Source: Bacteroidales bacterium
GTDB taxonomy: Bacteria > Bacteroidota > Bacteroidia > Bacteroidales > VadinHA17
Direction: 5' to 3'
Assembly (NCBI GenBank): GCA_027451265.1
Contig: DAIDJT010000095.1
Span: 1-9,205 of the forward strand
Length of the DNA stretch: 9,205 bases
The position numbers and the translations under genes are program-made. Under the pieces are notes generated by a model that was given only the letters and a program-made list of their open reading frames with translations, was not told the origin of the DNA and searched no databases. Shown one piece after another: positions 1-6,979 of the stretch. The first letter of the stretch is position 1. Every line of letters begins with the position of its first letter.

Positions 1-248
1 TTCTCAAACTTGTCCATACTCTGCTGGTTGAGGATGATGGCTGTGTCAAAGCTCCTGAGTATGGGGGAACTGATGCGCTCATCGCTGAGTATCACGTTGA
101 CGTTGGCGGTGCCACCCCTCATCTCGGGGCCGTACGAGGGCATCCAGCTCACCTCCATATCCTGCATCATGCCTGAATAGGCCATTATCTTTCCCATTGA
201 GAGAACACCCTGTCCGCCAAAACCTGCAATTATAATTTCTTCTGTCAT
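1..248 (-). CDS. 2-oxoacid:ferredoxin oxidoreductase, gamma subunit (partial, 3' end outside window)
   Basis: This is the N-terminal 82 residues of the gamma subunit of a pyruvate/2-oxoglutarate/branched-chain 2-oxoacid ferredoxin oxidoreductase. The start is the ATG at 248-246, giving MTEEIIIAGFGGQGVLSMGK. The glycine-rich GFGGQG at residues 9-14 is the hallmark of the family's N-terminus, and SYGPEMRGG with TANVNVILSD (about residues 38-57) is also typical. Complete members are about 180-190 residues, so roughly 100 residues lie beyond the left edge. It is last in the set ferredoxin-alpha-beta-gamma on the minus strand, 70 bp after the beta gene. That gap is the longest within the operon and has no clear ribosome binding site close to the start. 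The subunit completes the catalytic complex that turns 2-oxoacid + CoA + oxidised ferredoxin into acyl-CoA + CO2 + reduced ferredoxin. Substrate cannot be read from this piece. Confidence 0.9.
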   Translation of the reverse strand, partial: MTEEIIIAGFGGQGVLSMGKIMAYSGMMQDMEVSWMPSYGPEMRGGTANVNVILSDERISSPILRSFDTAIILNQQSMDKFE

Positions 249-318
249 GATCTGTTGATTGAATTCATTTTACACTGCTGCCGGTAACAAAAATCTCCTG
301 CAAATTCTGAACAGGGCA

Positions 319-1095
319 TTATTCGGCCGGCACCTTAATGTCTCCAAGGGGATAATACGGGAACATGTTCTCTTCCATCCATTTGTTTGACTCAACAGGT
401 GTCATCTTCCATCCCGAGGGGCAGTTTGAGACAACCTCGATGAAGCATGTGCCCCTGTTTTCATTCTGATACTGAACTGCTTTCTTGAGTGCCTTTTTGA
501 ATTTGCGTACTCCGCCGGCTGTGTTGACGCTCTGGCGGGTCACATAGCAGGTACCGGGCAACAGCGCCACGATATCGGCCATCTTGATTGGAGAACCCAT
601 CCTTGAAACATCGCGTCCGTAGGGTGAGGTAGACGATTTCATCCCGGGCAGGGTTGTGGGTGCCATCTGGCCTCCGGTCATCCCGTAGATGCCGTTGTTG
701 ATGAAGATGATCAGGATGTTTTCTCCCCTGTTGCATGTGTGTATTGTCTCAGCTGTGCCGATGGCTGCAAGGTCACCGTCGCCCTGGTAGGTGAAGACGA
801 ACTTGTCAGGCATAAGCCTCTTGACTGCCGTTGCCAGTGCCGGGGCTCTTCCGTGTGCCGCCTCCTGGAAATCGACATCAATATAGTTGTACATCAGCAC
901 TGAGCATCCGACGGGAGTGATCCCCACGGTTCTTTCCTGGAGGTTCTCCTCCTCCAGGACCTCGGCCAGCACATTGTGCGCGGTACCGTGTCCGCAGCCC
1001 GGGCAATAGTGCATGACATTATCGGTCATCAGCCTCGACTTCCTGTAAGTCAGGTTTTCGGGCTTGATTATATCATTGAATGTTATTTCTGCCAT
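319..1095 (-). CDS. 2-oxoacid:ferredoxin oxidoreductase, beta (thiamine diphosphate-binding) subunit
   Basis: The 258-residue catalytic beta subunit binds thiamine diphosphate and the cysteine-ligated cluster of the cytoplasmic 2-oxoacid:ferredoxin oxidoreductase. Visible motifs are CPGCGHG at residues 31-37, HGRAP at 81-85, the ThDP/Mg motif opening with GDGD at 105-108 and closing with NN at 133-134, and GMTGGQ at 138-143. The length fits the short KorB/VorB type rather than the longer pyruvate-specific PorB (usually above 300 residues). The ATG start at 1095 has a well-spaced AAGGA that lies in the last codons of the alpha gene, only 5 bp away, so alpha and beta are probably translationally coupled. 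Homologues are named both 2-oxoglutarate and 3-methyl-2-oxobutanoate (branched-chain) oxidoreductase. The adjacent aminotransferase and the acyl-CoA synthetase across the repeat region favour an amino-acid-derived 2-oxoacid, but specificity is not shown by the sequence. Confidence 0.93.
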   Translation of the reverse strand: MAEITFNDIIKPENLTYRKSRLMTDNVMHYCPGCGHGTAHNVLAEVLEEENLQERTVGITPVGCSVLMYNYIDVDFQEAAHGRAPALATAVKRLMPDKFVFTYQGDGDLAAIGTAETIHTCNRGENILIIFINNGIYGMTGGQMAPTTLPGMKSSTSPYGRDVSRMGSPIKMADIVALLPGTCYVTRQSVNTAGGVRKFKKALKKAVQYQNENRGTCFIEVVSNCPSGWKMTPVESNKWMEENMFPYYPLGDIKVPAE

Positions 1096-1100
1096 CTCTC

Positions 1101-2168
1101 TTATCCTTTAATGAATGATTTCAGGTTTTCCACCACCTCTTCGGGTGTTGCGATCATGCCACCCATCCTTCCGTAGTGGCTGACTCTTGTTTTCCCGTTT
1201 ACGGAGAGCATCACGTCTTCAACCATCTGGCCGGCGCTCATCTCAACAGCCAGCATGCCCTTCATCCTGCCGGCGAGTTCATTGAGTCTCTTTTTCGGGA
1301 AGGGGAAGAGGGTTATCAGCCTCAGCAGCCCGGCTTTGATGCCTTCGGCCCTGGCCAATTGCAGTGCTTTCTGGCACAGCCTTGCGCTGGAGCCGTATGC
1401 TACAAAGAGATACTCGGCATCTTCTGTCATGAACTCCTCAAAGCGTACCTCCTTCTCCTCCATTTCGCGATACTTTGCAATCAGCTTCAGGTTGAACCTT
1501 TCCTGGCGTTCCGGGTCTAGGTCAAGCGATGTGATGATATTTCTCGGGCGGGAGGCCGGTTTGCCGGTGGTTGCCCATGGAAAGATTTCTTCCGATCTCT
1601 TCTTCTGCGGTTTGAGCCAGACCTTCTCCATCATCTGCCCGATGGCGCCGTCAGAGAGAATCATCACCGGGTTCCTGTATTTGAATGCCAGGTCGAAACC
1701 GAGTTCGACGAAGTCAGCCATTTCCTGGACTGATGCAGGTGCAAGGACCAGCAGGTGATAGTCGCCGTGTCCGCCACCCTTGGTAGCCTGGAAGTAGTCG
1801 CTCTGGGCTGGCTGGATTGTACCAAGACCCGGGCCGCCGCGCACCACGTTGACAATAAGGCAGGGCAGTTCGGCACCTGCAATGTAAGTTATTCCCTCCT
1901 GCTTGAGGCTTATGCCGGGGGAGGATGATGAGGTCATCACCTTTTTCCCGCACGCGGCACCGCCATAGACCATATTGATGGCAGCCACCTCGCTCTCCGC
2001 CTGGAGCACCACCATCCCGGTGGTTTCCTGGGGATTGGCCTCCATAAGATATTCAAGTATCTCGCTCTGCGGAGTGATAGGATACCCGAAATAACCGTCG
2101 GCACCGGTCCGTATCGCCGCCTCGGCGATAGCTTCGTTGCCCTTCATCAGTCTCAGTTCCTTTTCCAT
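1101..2168 (-). CDS. 2-oxoacid:ferredoxin oxidoreductase, alpha subunit (VorB/KorA type)
   Basis: The 355-residue alpha subunit combines the pyrimidine-binding domain and the transketolase-C-like domain of the 2-oxoacid:ferredoxin oxidoreductase. Seen near the N-terminus are KGNEAIAEAAI (about residues 9-19) and GYPITPQSEI, then QAESEVAAINMVYGGAACG, the TSSSSPG stretch, and RGGPGLGTIQPAQSDY. All are typical of this family. The C-terminal third (from about residue 250) carries a VAYGSSAR motif followed by LLRLITLFPFPKKRL, as in the transketolase-C domain. No gamma or ferredoxin domain is fused, so this is the four-gene architecture. It lies 22 bp after the ferredoxin gene and 5 bp before beta. 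Close Bacteroidota homologues are usually annotated as the VorB subunit of 3-methyl-2-oxobutanoate dehydrogenase, but 2-oxoglutarate remains possible, so no symbol is given. Confidence 0.93.
   Translation of the reverse strand: MEKELRLMKGNEAIAEAAIRTGADGYFGYPITPQSEILEYLMEANPQETTGMVVLQAESEVAAINMVYGGAACGKKVMTSSSSPGISLKQEGITYIAGAELPCLIVNVVRGGPGLGTIQPAQSDYFQATKGGGHGDYHLLVLAPASVQEMADFVELGFDLAFKYRNPVMILSDGAIGQMMEKVWLKPQKKRSEEIFPWATTGKPASRPRNIITSLDLDPERQERFNLKLIAKYREMEEKEVRFEEFMTEDAEYLFVAYGSSARLCQKALQLARAEGIKAGLLRLITLFPFPKKRLNELAGRMKGMLAVEMSAGQMVEDVMLSVNGKTRVSHYGRMGGMIATPEEVVENLKSFIKG
1104..1108 (-). promoter_or_regulatory. Shine-Dalgarno of the beta subunit, inside the alpha gene
   Basis: On the minus strand AAGGA occupies 1108-1104, eight bases before the beta ATG at 1095. 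It overlaps the last sense codons of the alpha gene, whose TAA is at 1103-1101. Good ribosome sites are otherwise scarce in this window, so this one supports the chosen beta start and suggests coupled translation of alpha and beta in equal amounts. Confidence 0.55.
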
Positions 2169-2190
2169 TAATGTATATTGTTTCTTTTCG

Positions 2191-2418
2191 TTATCCGATT
2201 TTTACTTTGTAGACGGTAATCACGCCGTCAGGACACACAACCGCACAGTTTGAGCAACCGATGCATGTCTCAGGGTTGGCTGCATAACTGAAATGGTATC
2301 CCTTTGAATTAACCTCTGTTGCAAGTGCCAGCGTCTGGGTAGGGCATGTTACCACGCACACCTCGCAACCCTTGCACCGCTCACGGTCAACAACAACTGC
2401 TCCTTTTATTTTTGCCAT
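2191..2418 (-). CDS. 2x[4Fe-4S] ferredoxin-type subunit (delta) of the 2-oxoacid oxidoreductase
   Basis: This small protein of 75 residues has two complete CxxCxxCxxxCP cluster motifs: Cys15, 18, 21, 25 and Cys52, 55, 58, 62. That is the bacterial 2[4Fe-4S] dicluster pattern. It corresponds to the delta subunit (KorD/VorD/PorD), which passes electrons from the thiamine diphosphate site of the beta subunit to free ferredoxin. Between the motifs the spacer is 26 residues, somewhat longer than in minimal clostridial ferredoxins, as is usual for oxidoreductase delta chains. Its position, 36 bp after the aminotransferase and 22 bp before alpha, supports a dedicated subunit rather than a free-standing ferredoxin. 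The ATG at 2418 is preceded only by a weak purine run. Confidence 0.92.
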   Translation of the reverse strand: MAKIKGAVVVDRERCKGCEVCVVTCPTQTLALATEVNSKGYHFSYAANPETCIGCSNCAVVCPDGVITVYKVKIG

Positions 2419-2454
2419 ATCTTTTGAATTTTATTCCCTGTTTAAAAGTATGAA

Positions 2455-3801
2455 TTATTTATTCACCGGGTTGTTTTCACTGAATAGTTCAAGTCGCTCC
2501 TCCAGCAGCGGAAACTGGCTTTTTCGCACCTGCGAGACACAGGCCCTGAGGCCCTCATGCCTCTCGCTGCCGCATATATTCAGTGTAATTGCAGCGATGC
2601 CATATGCAAGAAGCTCCTGCAGCAGCTCTCCCCCGCTCATTCCCGGGTAGGAGATTGTGAAATAGAATCCGTCTGCAACCGGTCTGTCGATGTCCATGTC
2701 GTAAACGATTTTAAACCCGTTCCTTGTGAACATCTCCTTCATTTTTGCGGCCTTGTCTCCGTAAGCCCGGGTGTTGTCGACAAAATTATAAAGACCTTCA
2801 TTAACTGCCTTGAGTATGGCAGTAAAACCGTATTGCACCGAGTGGGTTACTCCGGAGGAGAGGGCATATAAAGCGCCGAAGATCATCGCCCTGCCGAAGA
2901 TGTCAGTAGTATAGTAGCGAAGCAGGTCCGGATAACGCCGGTTATAGAGATGGTCGGACATTACAAGGAGGCCTATTCTCTGGCCGGCATAACTGAATAT
3001 CTTTGAACTGGATATCAGAAGGATATAGTCGTCGCAGTATTTTGCCACCGTAGGCTGGAAAGGTGGCTCACCGGGAACGGAGTAGTTCTCGCGGAAATCC
3101 ATACCGAAGTAGGCCAGGTCCTCAATTACGATTGCATCATATTTCCGGGCGAGGGTACCGATGGTACGAAGCTCATCGTCAGTCAAACAGATCCATGACG
3201 GGTTATTGGGGTTGGAATACAGGATTGTTGAAACCTTTCCGCATTCAAGGATGGATTCAAGTTTTGGACCCAGTTTCTCACCACGGTAGTTGTAAACGTC
3301 AAATGATCTGAAGTCCTGGCCGAGAATTCGTGTCTGGGTTTTCTGCACCGGGAACCCCGGATCGATGAACAGGGTTCCCTCCTTGGTGTGGTCATTCCGG
3401 TTTGCGACCATGAAGCTTGCCATACCGCCCATCATTGCTCCGCCGGTTGGGACGCAGCATTCCGGTTTCACCTCAACATCAAGGAAATTCTTAACGAATT
3501 TTGATGCTTCCGTCTTCATCTCCGGCAGGCCTTCGATGTCAGGATATTCTGAGGCTACGCCGTGTCTCAGGGCTTCTATCTCGGCCCGGACACCCACCTC
3601 TGCCGAGGGGAGTCCGGGGACGCCCATCTCCATGCGGATGAATTCCACTCCGGTCTCGCGGCGCAACACGTTCACCAGCTTGACTATCTCCCTGATGCTT
3701 GCATAGCCCAGGTTGGTAATCCCGCTGGACACTATGGCATTGCTTACTGTTTGACGATTAATGGGGGTATTTTTCATAAATTTTTCATTTAGCGCCCTCA
3801 T
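2455..3801 (-). CDS. Fold-type I PLP-dependent aminotransferase (class I/II)
   Basis: This is a 448-residue pyridoxal-phosphate aminotransferase expected to convert an amino acid to its 2-oxoacid in the cytoplasm. Key residues in order are the YSNPNNPSW motif (Asn200 near the cofactor), IEDLAYFG (Asp228 for the pyridine nitrogen, Tyr231), the Schiff-base Lys267 in SSSKIFSYAGQRIG, and the following Arg275. The N-terminal part has the substrate/cofactor-side segment EMGVPGLPS at 58-66. The first ATG (3801) has AGGG six bases upstream. A second in-frame ATG at 3777 (MKNTPINRQTV) resembles the usual start of Bacteroidota homologues, so the first eight residues may not be translated. It is the first gene of the operon that continues into the 2-oxoacid oxidoreductase, suggesting that it makes that enzyme's substrate. 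Its amino-acid specificity cannot be read directly. Aromatic, branched-chain and glutamate-type substrates are all possible. Confidence 0.9.
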   Translation of the reverse strand: MRALNEKFMKNTPINRQTVSNAIVSSGITNLGYASIREIVKLVNVLRRETGVEFIRMEMGVPGLPSAEVGVRAEIEALRHGVASEYPDIEGLPEMKTEASKFVKNFLDVEVKPECCVPTGGAMMGGMASFMVANRNDHTKEGTLFIDPGFPVQKTQTRILGQDFRSFDVYNYRGEKLGPKLESILECGKVSTILYSNPNNPSWICLTDDELRTIGTLARKYDAIVIEDLAYFGMDFRENYSVPGEPPFQPTVAKYCDDYILLISSSKIFSYAGQRIGLLVMSDHLYNRRYPDLLRYYTTDIFGRAMIFGALYALSSGVTHSVQYGFTAILKAVNEGLYNFVDNTRAYGDKAAKMKEMFTRNGFKIVYDMDIDRPVADGFYFTISYPGMSGGELLQELLAYGIAAITLNICGSERHEGLRACVSQVRKSQFPLLEERLELFSENNPVNK

Positions 3802-3857
3802 TTGTGGCCCTAAGATAAAAATTTATAAGGGAACGATTGCTGCTATTTGTCATATTT

Positions 3858-3947
3858 GAATTTGTGAGTTGCGATTTGCGATTGCCGAGTCGGGTTGCCG
3901 ATTTTAAAGCCTTCGATTCGCAATTCGCAATTCGCAAATCTCAACTC
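3858..3947. repeat. Inverted heptamer tracts forming a long imperfect stem-loop
   Basis: Between the membrane-protein gene and the aminotransferase lie two tracts of a degenerate 7-bp unit of the type GATTTGC/GAGTTGC/GAATTGC. The left tract (3858-3906) reads on the plus strand and the right tract (about 3914-3947) on the minus strand. Their outer parts pair: 3866-3881 (gagttgcgatttgcga) matches the reverse complement of 3932-3947 at 15 of 16 positions, with a 50-nt loop that can pair further. The right arm includes the stop codon and last codon of the upstream gene. The structure could act as a transcription attenuator or mRNA-end stabiliser. No U-run typical of an intrinsic terminator follows directly. 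Confidence 0.7.
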
Positions 3948-4630
3948 CTCTTGCCTGCCGCTAACGCCAGAATCACTCCCAGAAGGGTGCTGTAGAGAGC
4001 GGCGACGAGCATTCTGAACTCTTCCGGCAGCAGAAAGTTGACCGTCTGAGCCGGTATCCAGAAAAGGGGGATGCTCTTTTTCAGCACAATACCCCACATG
4101 CTGTTCCAGTCAATCAATGCCAGCAGCCTTTTGACATCGGGTAGCGTCAGCAGCTTGCGCCTGTCGCCTGCAGCAGCGGCAATATGAAGATCACTGACAC
4201 GGTGGGTTACCATAAGAACCGGAGCATAAAAGATATTCAGGAATGTGCTGATTGCAAAGGCGAGGAGCACCCTGGCACCTGTAACCGGGCCGGCCATGAC
4301 GGCTGCCGGGTTGTCCATGCCCAGGTGTTCCATTATCAGCGGTGTGCCGCCGCCAAATATCATGAAGGCAGCCTTGACGGTCATACCCAGAAATCCCCAG
4401 ATGACAGCCCGGTACAGCAGGGCAAAACCCTGCGGCAGGTAGATGCCTGTCCTGATCCTGCTGCCCAGCATCTCGCCCATGGTAGCAAGGATCGCAAACT
4501 TTATGAAGCTGGCAGTAAATGCCAGGTCGGTACTGAACCACACAAAAAATTCATAGAGCCCGCTCGACAGGAAAAACGGAATAAATAATCCGGTAAAGAC
4601 GATGATGAAAATGATGTCAGAACGCTTCAT
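3941..4630 (-). CDS. Small polytopic membrane protein, Mpv17/PMP22-like
   Basis: This 229-residue integral membrane protein has hydrophobic segments at about residues 6-24, 26-52, 66-92, 108-142 and 205-225, with hydrophilic loops between them. The strongest recognisable stretch is 176-216: a WNSMWGIVLKKSIPLFWIPAQTVNFLLPEEFR segment followed by LVAALYSTLLG. It recalls the conserved C-terminal signature of the Mpv17/PMP22 family (aromatic-P-x-x-Q-x-x-N-F, then a proline and an R before the last helix). That is a motif-level resemblance, not a proven assignment. Other conserved-looking pieces are ATMGEMLGSRIRTG (49-62) and GPVTGAR (114-120). Family members are proposed channels or stress-related membrane proteins, mostly eukaryotic, and bacterial function is unknown. 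The start ATG at 4630 has no Shine-Dalgarno; its leader is a heptamer repeat. It lies between the acyl-CoA synthetase and the aminotransferase on the same strand. Confidence 0.8.
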   Translation of the reverse strand: MKRSDIIFIIVFTGLFIPFFLSSGLYEFFVWFSTDLAFTASFIKFAILATMGEMLGSRIRTGIYLPQGFALLYRAVIWGFLGMTVKAAFMIFGGGTPLIMEHLGMDNPAAVMAGPVTGARVLLAFAISTFLNIFYAPVLMVTHRVSDLHIAAAAGDRRKLLTLPDVKRLLALIDWNSMWGIVLKKSIPLFWIPAQTVNFLLPEEFRMLVAALYSTLLGVILALAAGKRS

Positions 4631-4633
4631 ATG

Positions 4634-4696
4634 GATTTACGAATTTCGATGTGCGAATTGCGATTTGAGATTTGAGAGTTGCGAGATGCGATTTTA
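4634..4696 (+). repeat. Nine degenerate 7-bp units upstream of the membrane-protein start
   Basis: Read on the plus strand the tract divides into nine heptamers: gatttac, gaatttc, gatgtgc, gaattgc, gatttga, gatttga, gagttgc, gagatgc and gatttta. It begins three bases upstream of the membrane-protein start codon (4630-4628, minus strand), so it forms the whole proximal leader of that gene. The same unit family appears at 3858-3947 on the gene's other side. The 11-mer gcgaattgcga at 4653-4663 has inverted copies at 3918-3928 and 3925-3935. Confidence 0.75.
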
Positions 4697-4715
4697 TTTT
4701 CCGGACTGATTGACT

Positions 4716-4819
4716 GCAGGACCGCAAGACCGCAGGACCGCAAGACCGCAAGACTGCAGGACCGCAAGACCGCAGGACCGCAGGACCGCAAGACCGCAGG
4801 ACCGCAAGACCGCAGGACC
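4716..4819. repeat. 13-copy octamer array, GCARGACC
   Basis: Thirteen consecutive 8-bp units fill 4716-4819. All are GCAGGACC or GCAAGACC except one GCAAGACT at 4748-4755. Two decayed units, ttcatacc (4820-4827) and ttcggacc (4828-4835), extend the 8-bp period into the 3' end of the acyl-CoA synthetase gene, so its last codons and TGA lie on repeat-derived sequence. Because 8 is not a multiple of 3, all frames stay open and encode 8-residue periodic peptides, LRSCGPAV-like on the minus strand and PQDRRTAR-like on the plus strand. This is why spurious open frames appear here. There are no unique spacers, so it is not a CRISPR array. Confidence 0.93.
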
Positions 4820-4820
4820 T

Positions 4821-6932
4821 TCATACCTTCGGACCTTCAGCCTGAATCTTGATGCGTGCATCCACAGCTACTATTTTATCAGGAGTGCCAATCAGCGGGT
4901 TGATGTCCATTTCGGCTATCTCCGGGGCGGCGGCAAGGAGACCGGACAGGGATGTGATCACCCTGGCAAATGCCTCTTCGTTGACACCTGCGGAACCGCG
5001 TACACCCTTTATAATCTTATAAGATTTCAGTGATTTTATCATTGACCTGGCCTCCTGATCAGAAACTGGCACAAGTGCAGTTGCCACATCCTTAAATACC
5101 TCAATAAAGATTCCTCCCATTCCGGCCATCACCAGGTGGCCGAACCGGCCCTCGCCGGTGGCACCGCAGAAGAGCTCGCGACCGCTGATCATCTTTTGTA
5201 TCAGTATGCCTGTAACCTCCGGCAGAGCAATCATCCTGGCATATTCTTCCCTGACCCTCTCCTCAGTGCCAATATTCAGTGCAACGCCACCAACATCCGA
5301 TTTATGAACCGGGCCTACAACCTTCATTACCACAGGGTAACCCATTGCTGCAGCAGCTCTCACGGCTGCTGTGGAAGAGGTGACAACACTCTCGGGCACT
5401 GTCTCGATACCGGCAGCCCTTAACAGTATTCCGACTTTTTCAGGCGGCAGGTATCCCTCTCCGGCTCCTTCGATGATCTCCCTGATCACCCTGATAACTG
5501 TCTGTGAAGTTATGGTATGCAAATCAGGCAGCCCGGTAGTGGCATTATCCCTGCTCACCGGCACGGCAGGTGCCGGGGTTGAATTGACCCTGCAGAGAGC
5601 CCTCCCGAAGAGTACCTCGTCAGTGAAGATGGCATTGCCCCTGGCAATGAAATCAGCTATCTCCCTCTTCACGTTGATGACCGAAGGCATGACGGGATAA
5701 ACCGGCTTTTTGCAGCTGCGAATCTTCTCGTGAAGAAGGTTATAAACATCATCCACAGGGAACAGTCCCGGACTGCCGAAGATGACTGCCATGGCATCCA
5801 CCTCGTCAAAATCGTTCTCACATGCGTCAATTATATGTCCGAGTTGTTCGGCAGTGCCCGTGGCCAGGAAATCAACCGGGTTTGACACTGATGATCCCGG
5901 GAAGAGTTTTTCCAGGAGCCTCCCTGCCGCCGGTCCGGAGAGGCGGGGTATCTCCATCCCGCCCTCGCTGAGGGCATCGGTCAGCATCACAGCAGGGCCT
6001 CCGGCATGTGTTACTATAGCAATTCTCTTTCCTTTAAGCGGTTTATATGTAAACAGTGCAGCCACTGTAGCCAGGTCAGTTCGGCTGTAGCACCTTACAA
6101 TACCAGCCTTTCTCAAAAGCGCATCCACTGCTGTATCGGGTGAAGCCATCGCTCCCGTGTGTGATGATGCGGCCCTGGAGCCCGCCTCTGATGAACCTGC
6201 CTTGATGGCAGCAATCCTGCACCCCTTCCTGATAAGTGATGATGAGTGCCTGAGGAAACGCTGCGGGTCGGCGATGTTCTCAATATACAGCAGTTTGATC
6301 CATGAGCTGGTCAGCGGATCAAATGTAATATCAAGATGTTCCAGCACATCCTCCACACCGGTCTGGGCGCTGTTGCCGACCGACCAGACGCTGGAGAAGG
6401 GAAGTCCCCCGGTAATGGCCGTTTCAAGAATAAAAACAGCCGTCGCCCCCGAGCCGGAAATGAAGTCAATGCCCTGGGGCGAGAGCCTGGGTATGGGCTC
6501 CGTAAATACCCCGTGATAAATATTGTTGAGGAAGCCAATGCAATTGGGGCCAATGAGGGTACCCCCGGTACTGTTTATAATATCAACAATCTCCTTTTCC
6601 AGGGCAGATCCCTCCTCATTCTCCTCGCTGAATCCTGCAGAAAGAATAATGAATCCGCCTGTGCCCTTCTCTGTTGCCAGCGTCCTGACAATTCCCGGGC
6701 AATAGCGGGCAGCAACGGCAATCACCGCCAGGTCTGTACGGGGAACCAGTGACACATCGGCATATGCTGTCAGTCCCTGGACAACAGTCGCTTTGGGATT
6801 TACAACATAAATGCTGCCGGGGAAATCGCCGCTCAACAGGTTTTTGAGCACCTTGCCTCCAGCCTTGGTGACGTCGTCTGATCCGCCAACAACGACTATA
6901 CTTTTAGGATTCAGTAATTTAGCATTGATCAT
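4821..6932 (-). CDS. ADP-forming acyl-CoA (acetyl-CoA) synthetase, fused alpha-beta
   Basis: This single-chain ADP-forming acyl-CoA synthetase catalyses acyl-CoA + ADP + phosphate to acid + CoA + ATP, a substrate-level phosphorylation. From the ATG at 6932 it has 703 residues. The CoA-binding Rossmann domain covers about 1-130 (NPKSIVVVGGSDD near the start), followed by succinyl-CoA-synthetase-like domains to about 460 and an ATP-grasp domain from about 490 to the end. The expected phospho-relay histidines are present: His258 in SSHTGAMA, and His543 in VHKSDVGGV at the ATP-grasp end. A C-terminal EMDINPL motif (about 674-680) is typical of the nucleotide-binding domain. The frame stays open to a TTG at 7007, but that extension lacks family homology and runs through a palindrome, so 6932 is preferred. 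The relevant acyl-CoAs are probably those made by the neighbouring 2-oxoacid oxidoreductase. The C-terminal residues GPKV come from decayed octamer repeats. Confidence 0.93.
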   Translation of the reverse strand: MINAKLLNPKSIVVVGGSDDVTKAGGKVLKNLLSGDFPGSIYVVNPKATVVQGLTAYADVSLVPRTDLAVIAVAARYCPGIVRTLATEKGTGGFIILSAGFSEENEEGSALEKEIVDIINSTGGTLIGPNCIGFLNNIYHGVFTEPIPRLSPQGIDFISGSGATAVFILETAITGGLPFSSVWSVGNSAQTGVEDVLEHLDITFDPLTSSWIKLLYIENIADPQRFLRHSSSLIRKGCRIAAIKAGSSEAGSRAASSHTGAMASPDTAVDALLRKAGIVRCYSRTDLATVAALFTYKPLKGKRIAIVTHAGGPAVMLTDALSEGGMEIPRLSGPAAGRLLEKLFPGSSVSNPVDFLATGTAEQLGHIIDACENDFDEVDAMAVIFGSPGLFPVDDVYNLLHEKIRSCKKPVYPVMPSVINVKREIADFIARGNAIFTDEVLFGRALCRVNSTPAPAVPVSRDNATTGLPDLHTITSQTVIRVIREIIEGAGEGYLPPEKVGILLRAAGIETVPESVVTSSTAAVRAAAAMGYPVVMKVVGPVHKSDVGGVALNIGTEERVREEYARMIALPEVTGILIQKMISGRELFCGATGEGRFGHLVMAGMGGIFIEVFKDVATALVPVSDQEARSMIKSLKSYKIIKGVRGSAGVNEEAFARVITSLSGLLAAAPEIAEMDINPLIGTPDKIVAVDARIKIQAEGPKV

Positions 6933-6979
6933 AATCGGGGTATCTGATACGGGAAAGGTAGAAACATTTTGATATTTAC

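Noticed and set aside
1176..1758. Plus-strand open frames opposite the alpha subunit gene
   Set aside because: Shadow frames of a strongly recognisable minus-strand gene, with no family motifs of their own.
4716..4819. Possible CRISPR array
   Set aside because: Units are 8 bp and directly abutting, with no spacers and no cas genes nearby.
4627..4824. 65-codon minus-strand frame (MKVLRSCGPAV...) overlapping the synthetase stop as ATGA, continuing into heptamer sequence
   Set aside because: The sequence is a translation of the octamer array followed by the heptamer tract. Its periodicity is that of the DNA, and other frames of the same DNA are equally open. No independent sign of coding.
4710..5033. 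Plus-strand frame with PQDRRTAR-type periodic peptide
   Set aside because: Antisense to the octamer array and to the synthetase 3' end; explained by the open frames of the repeat.
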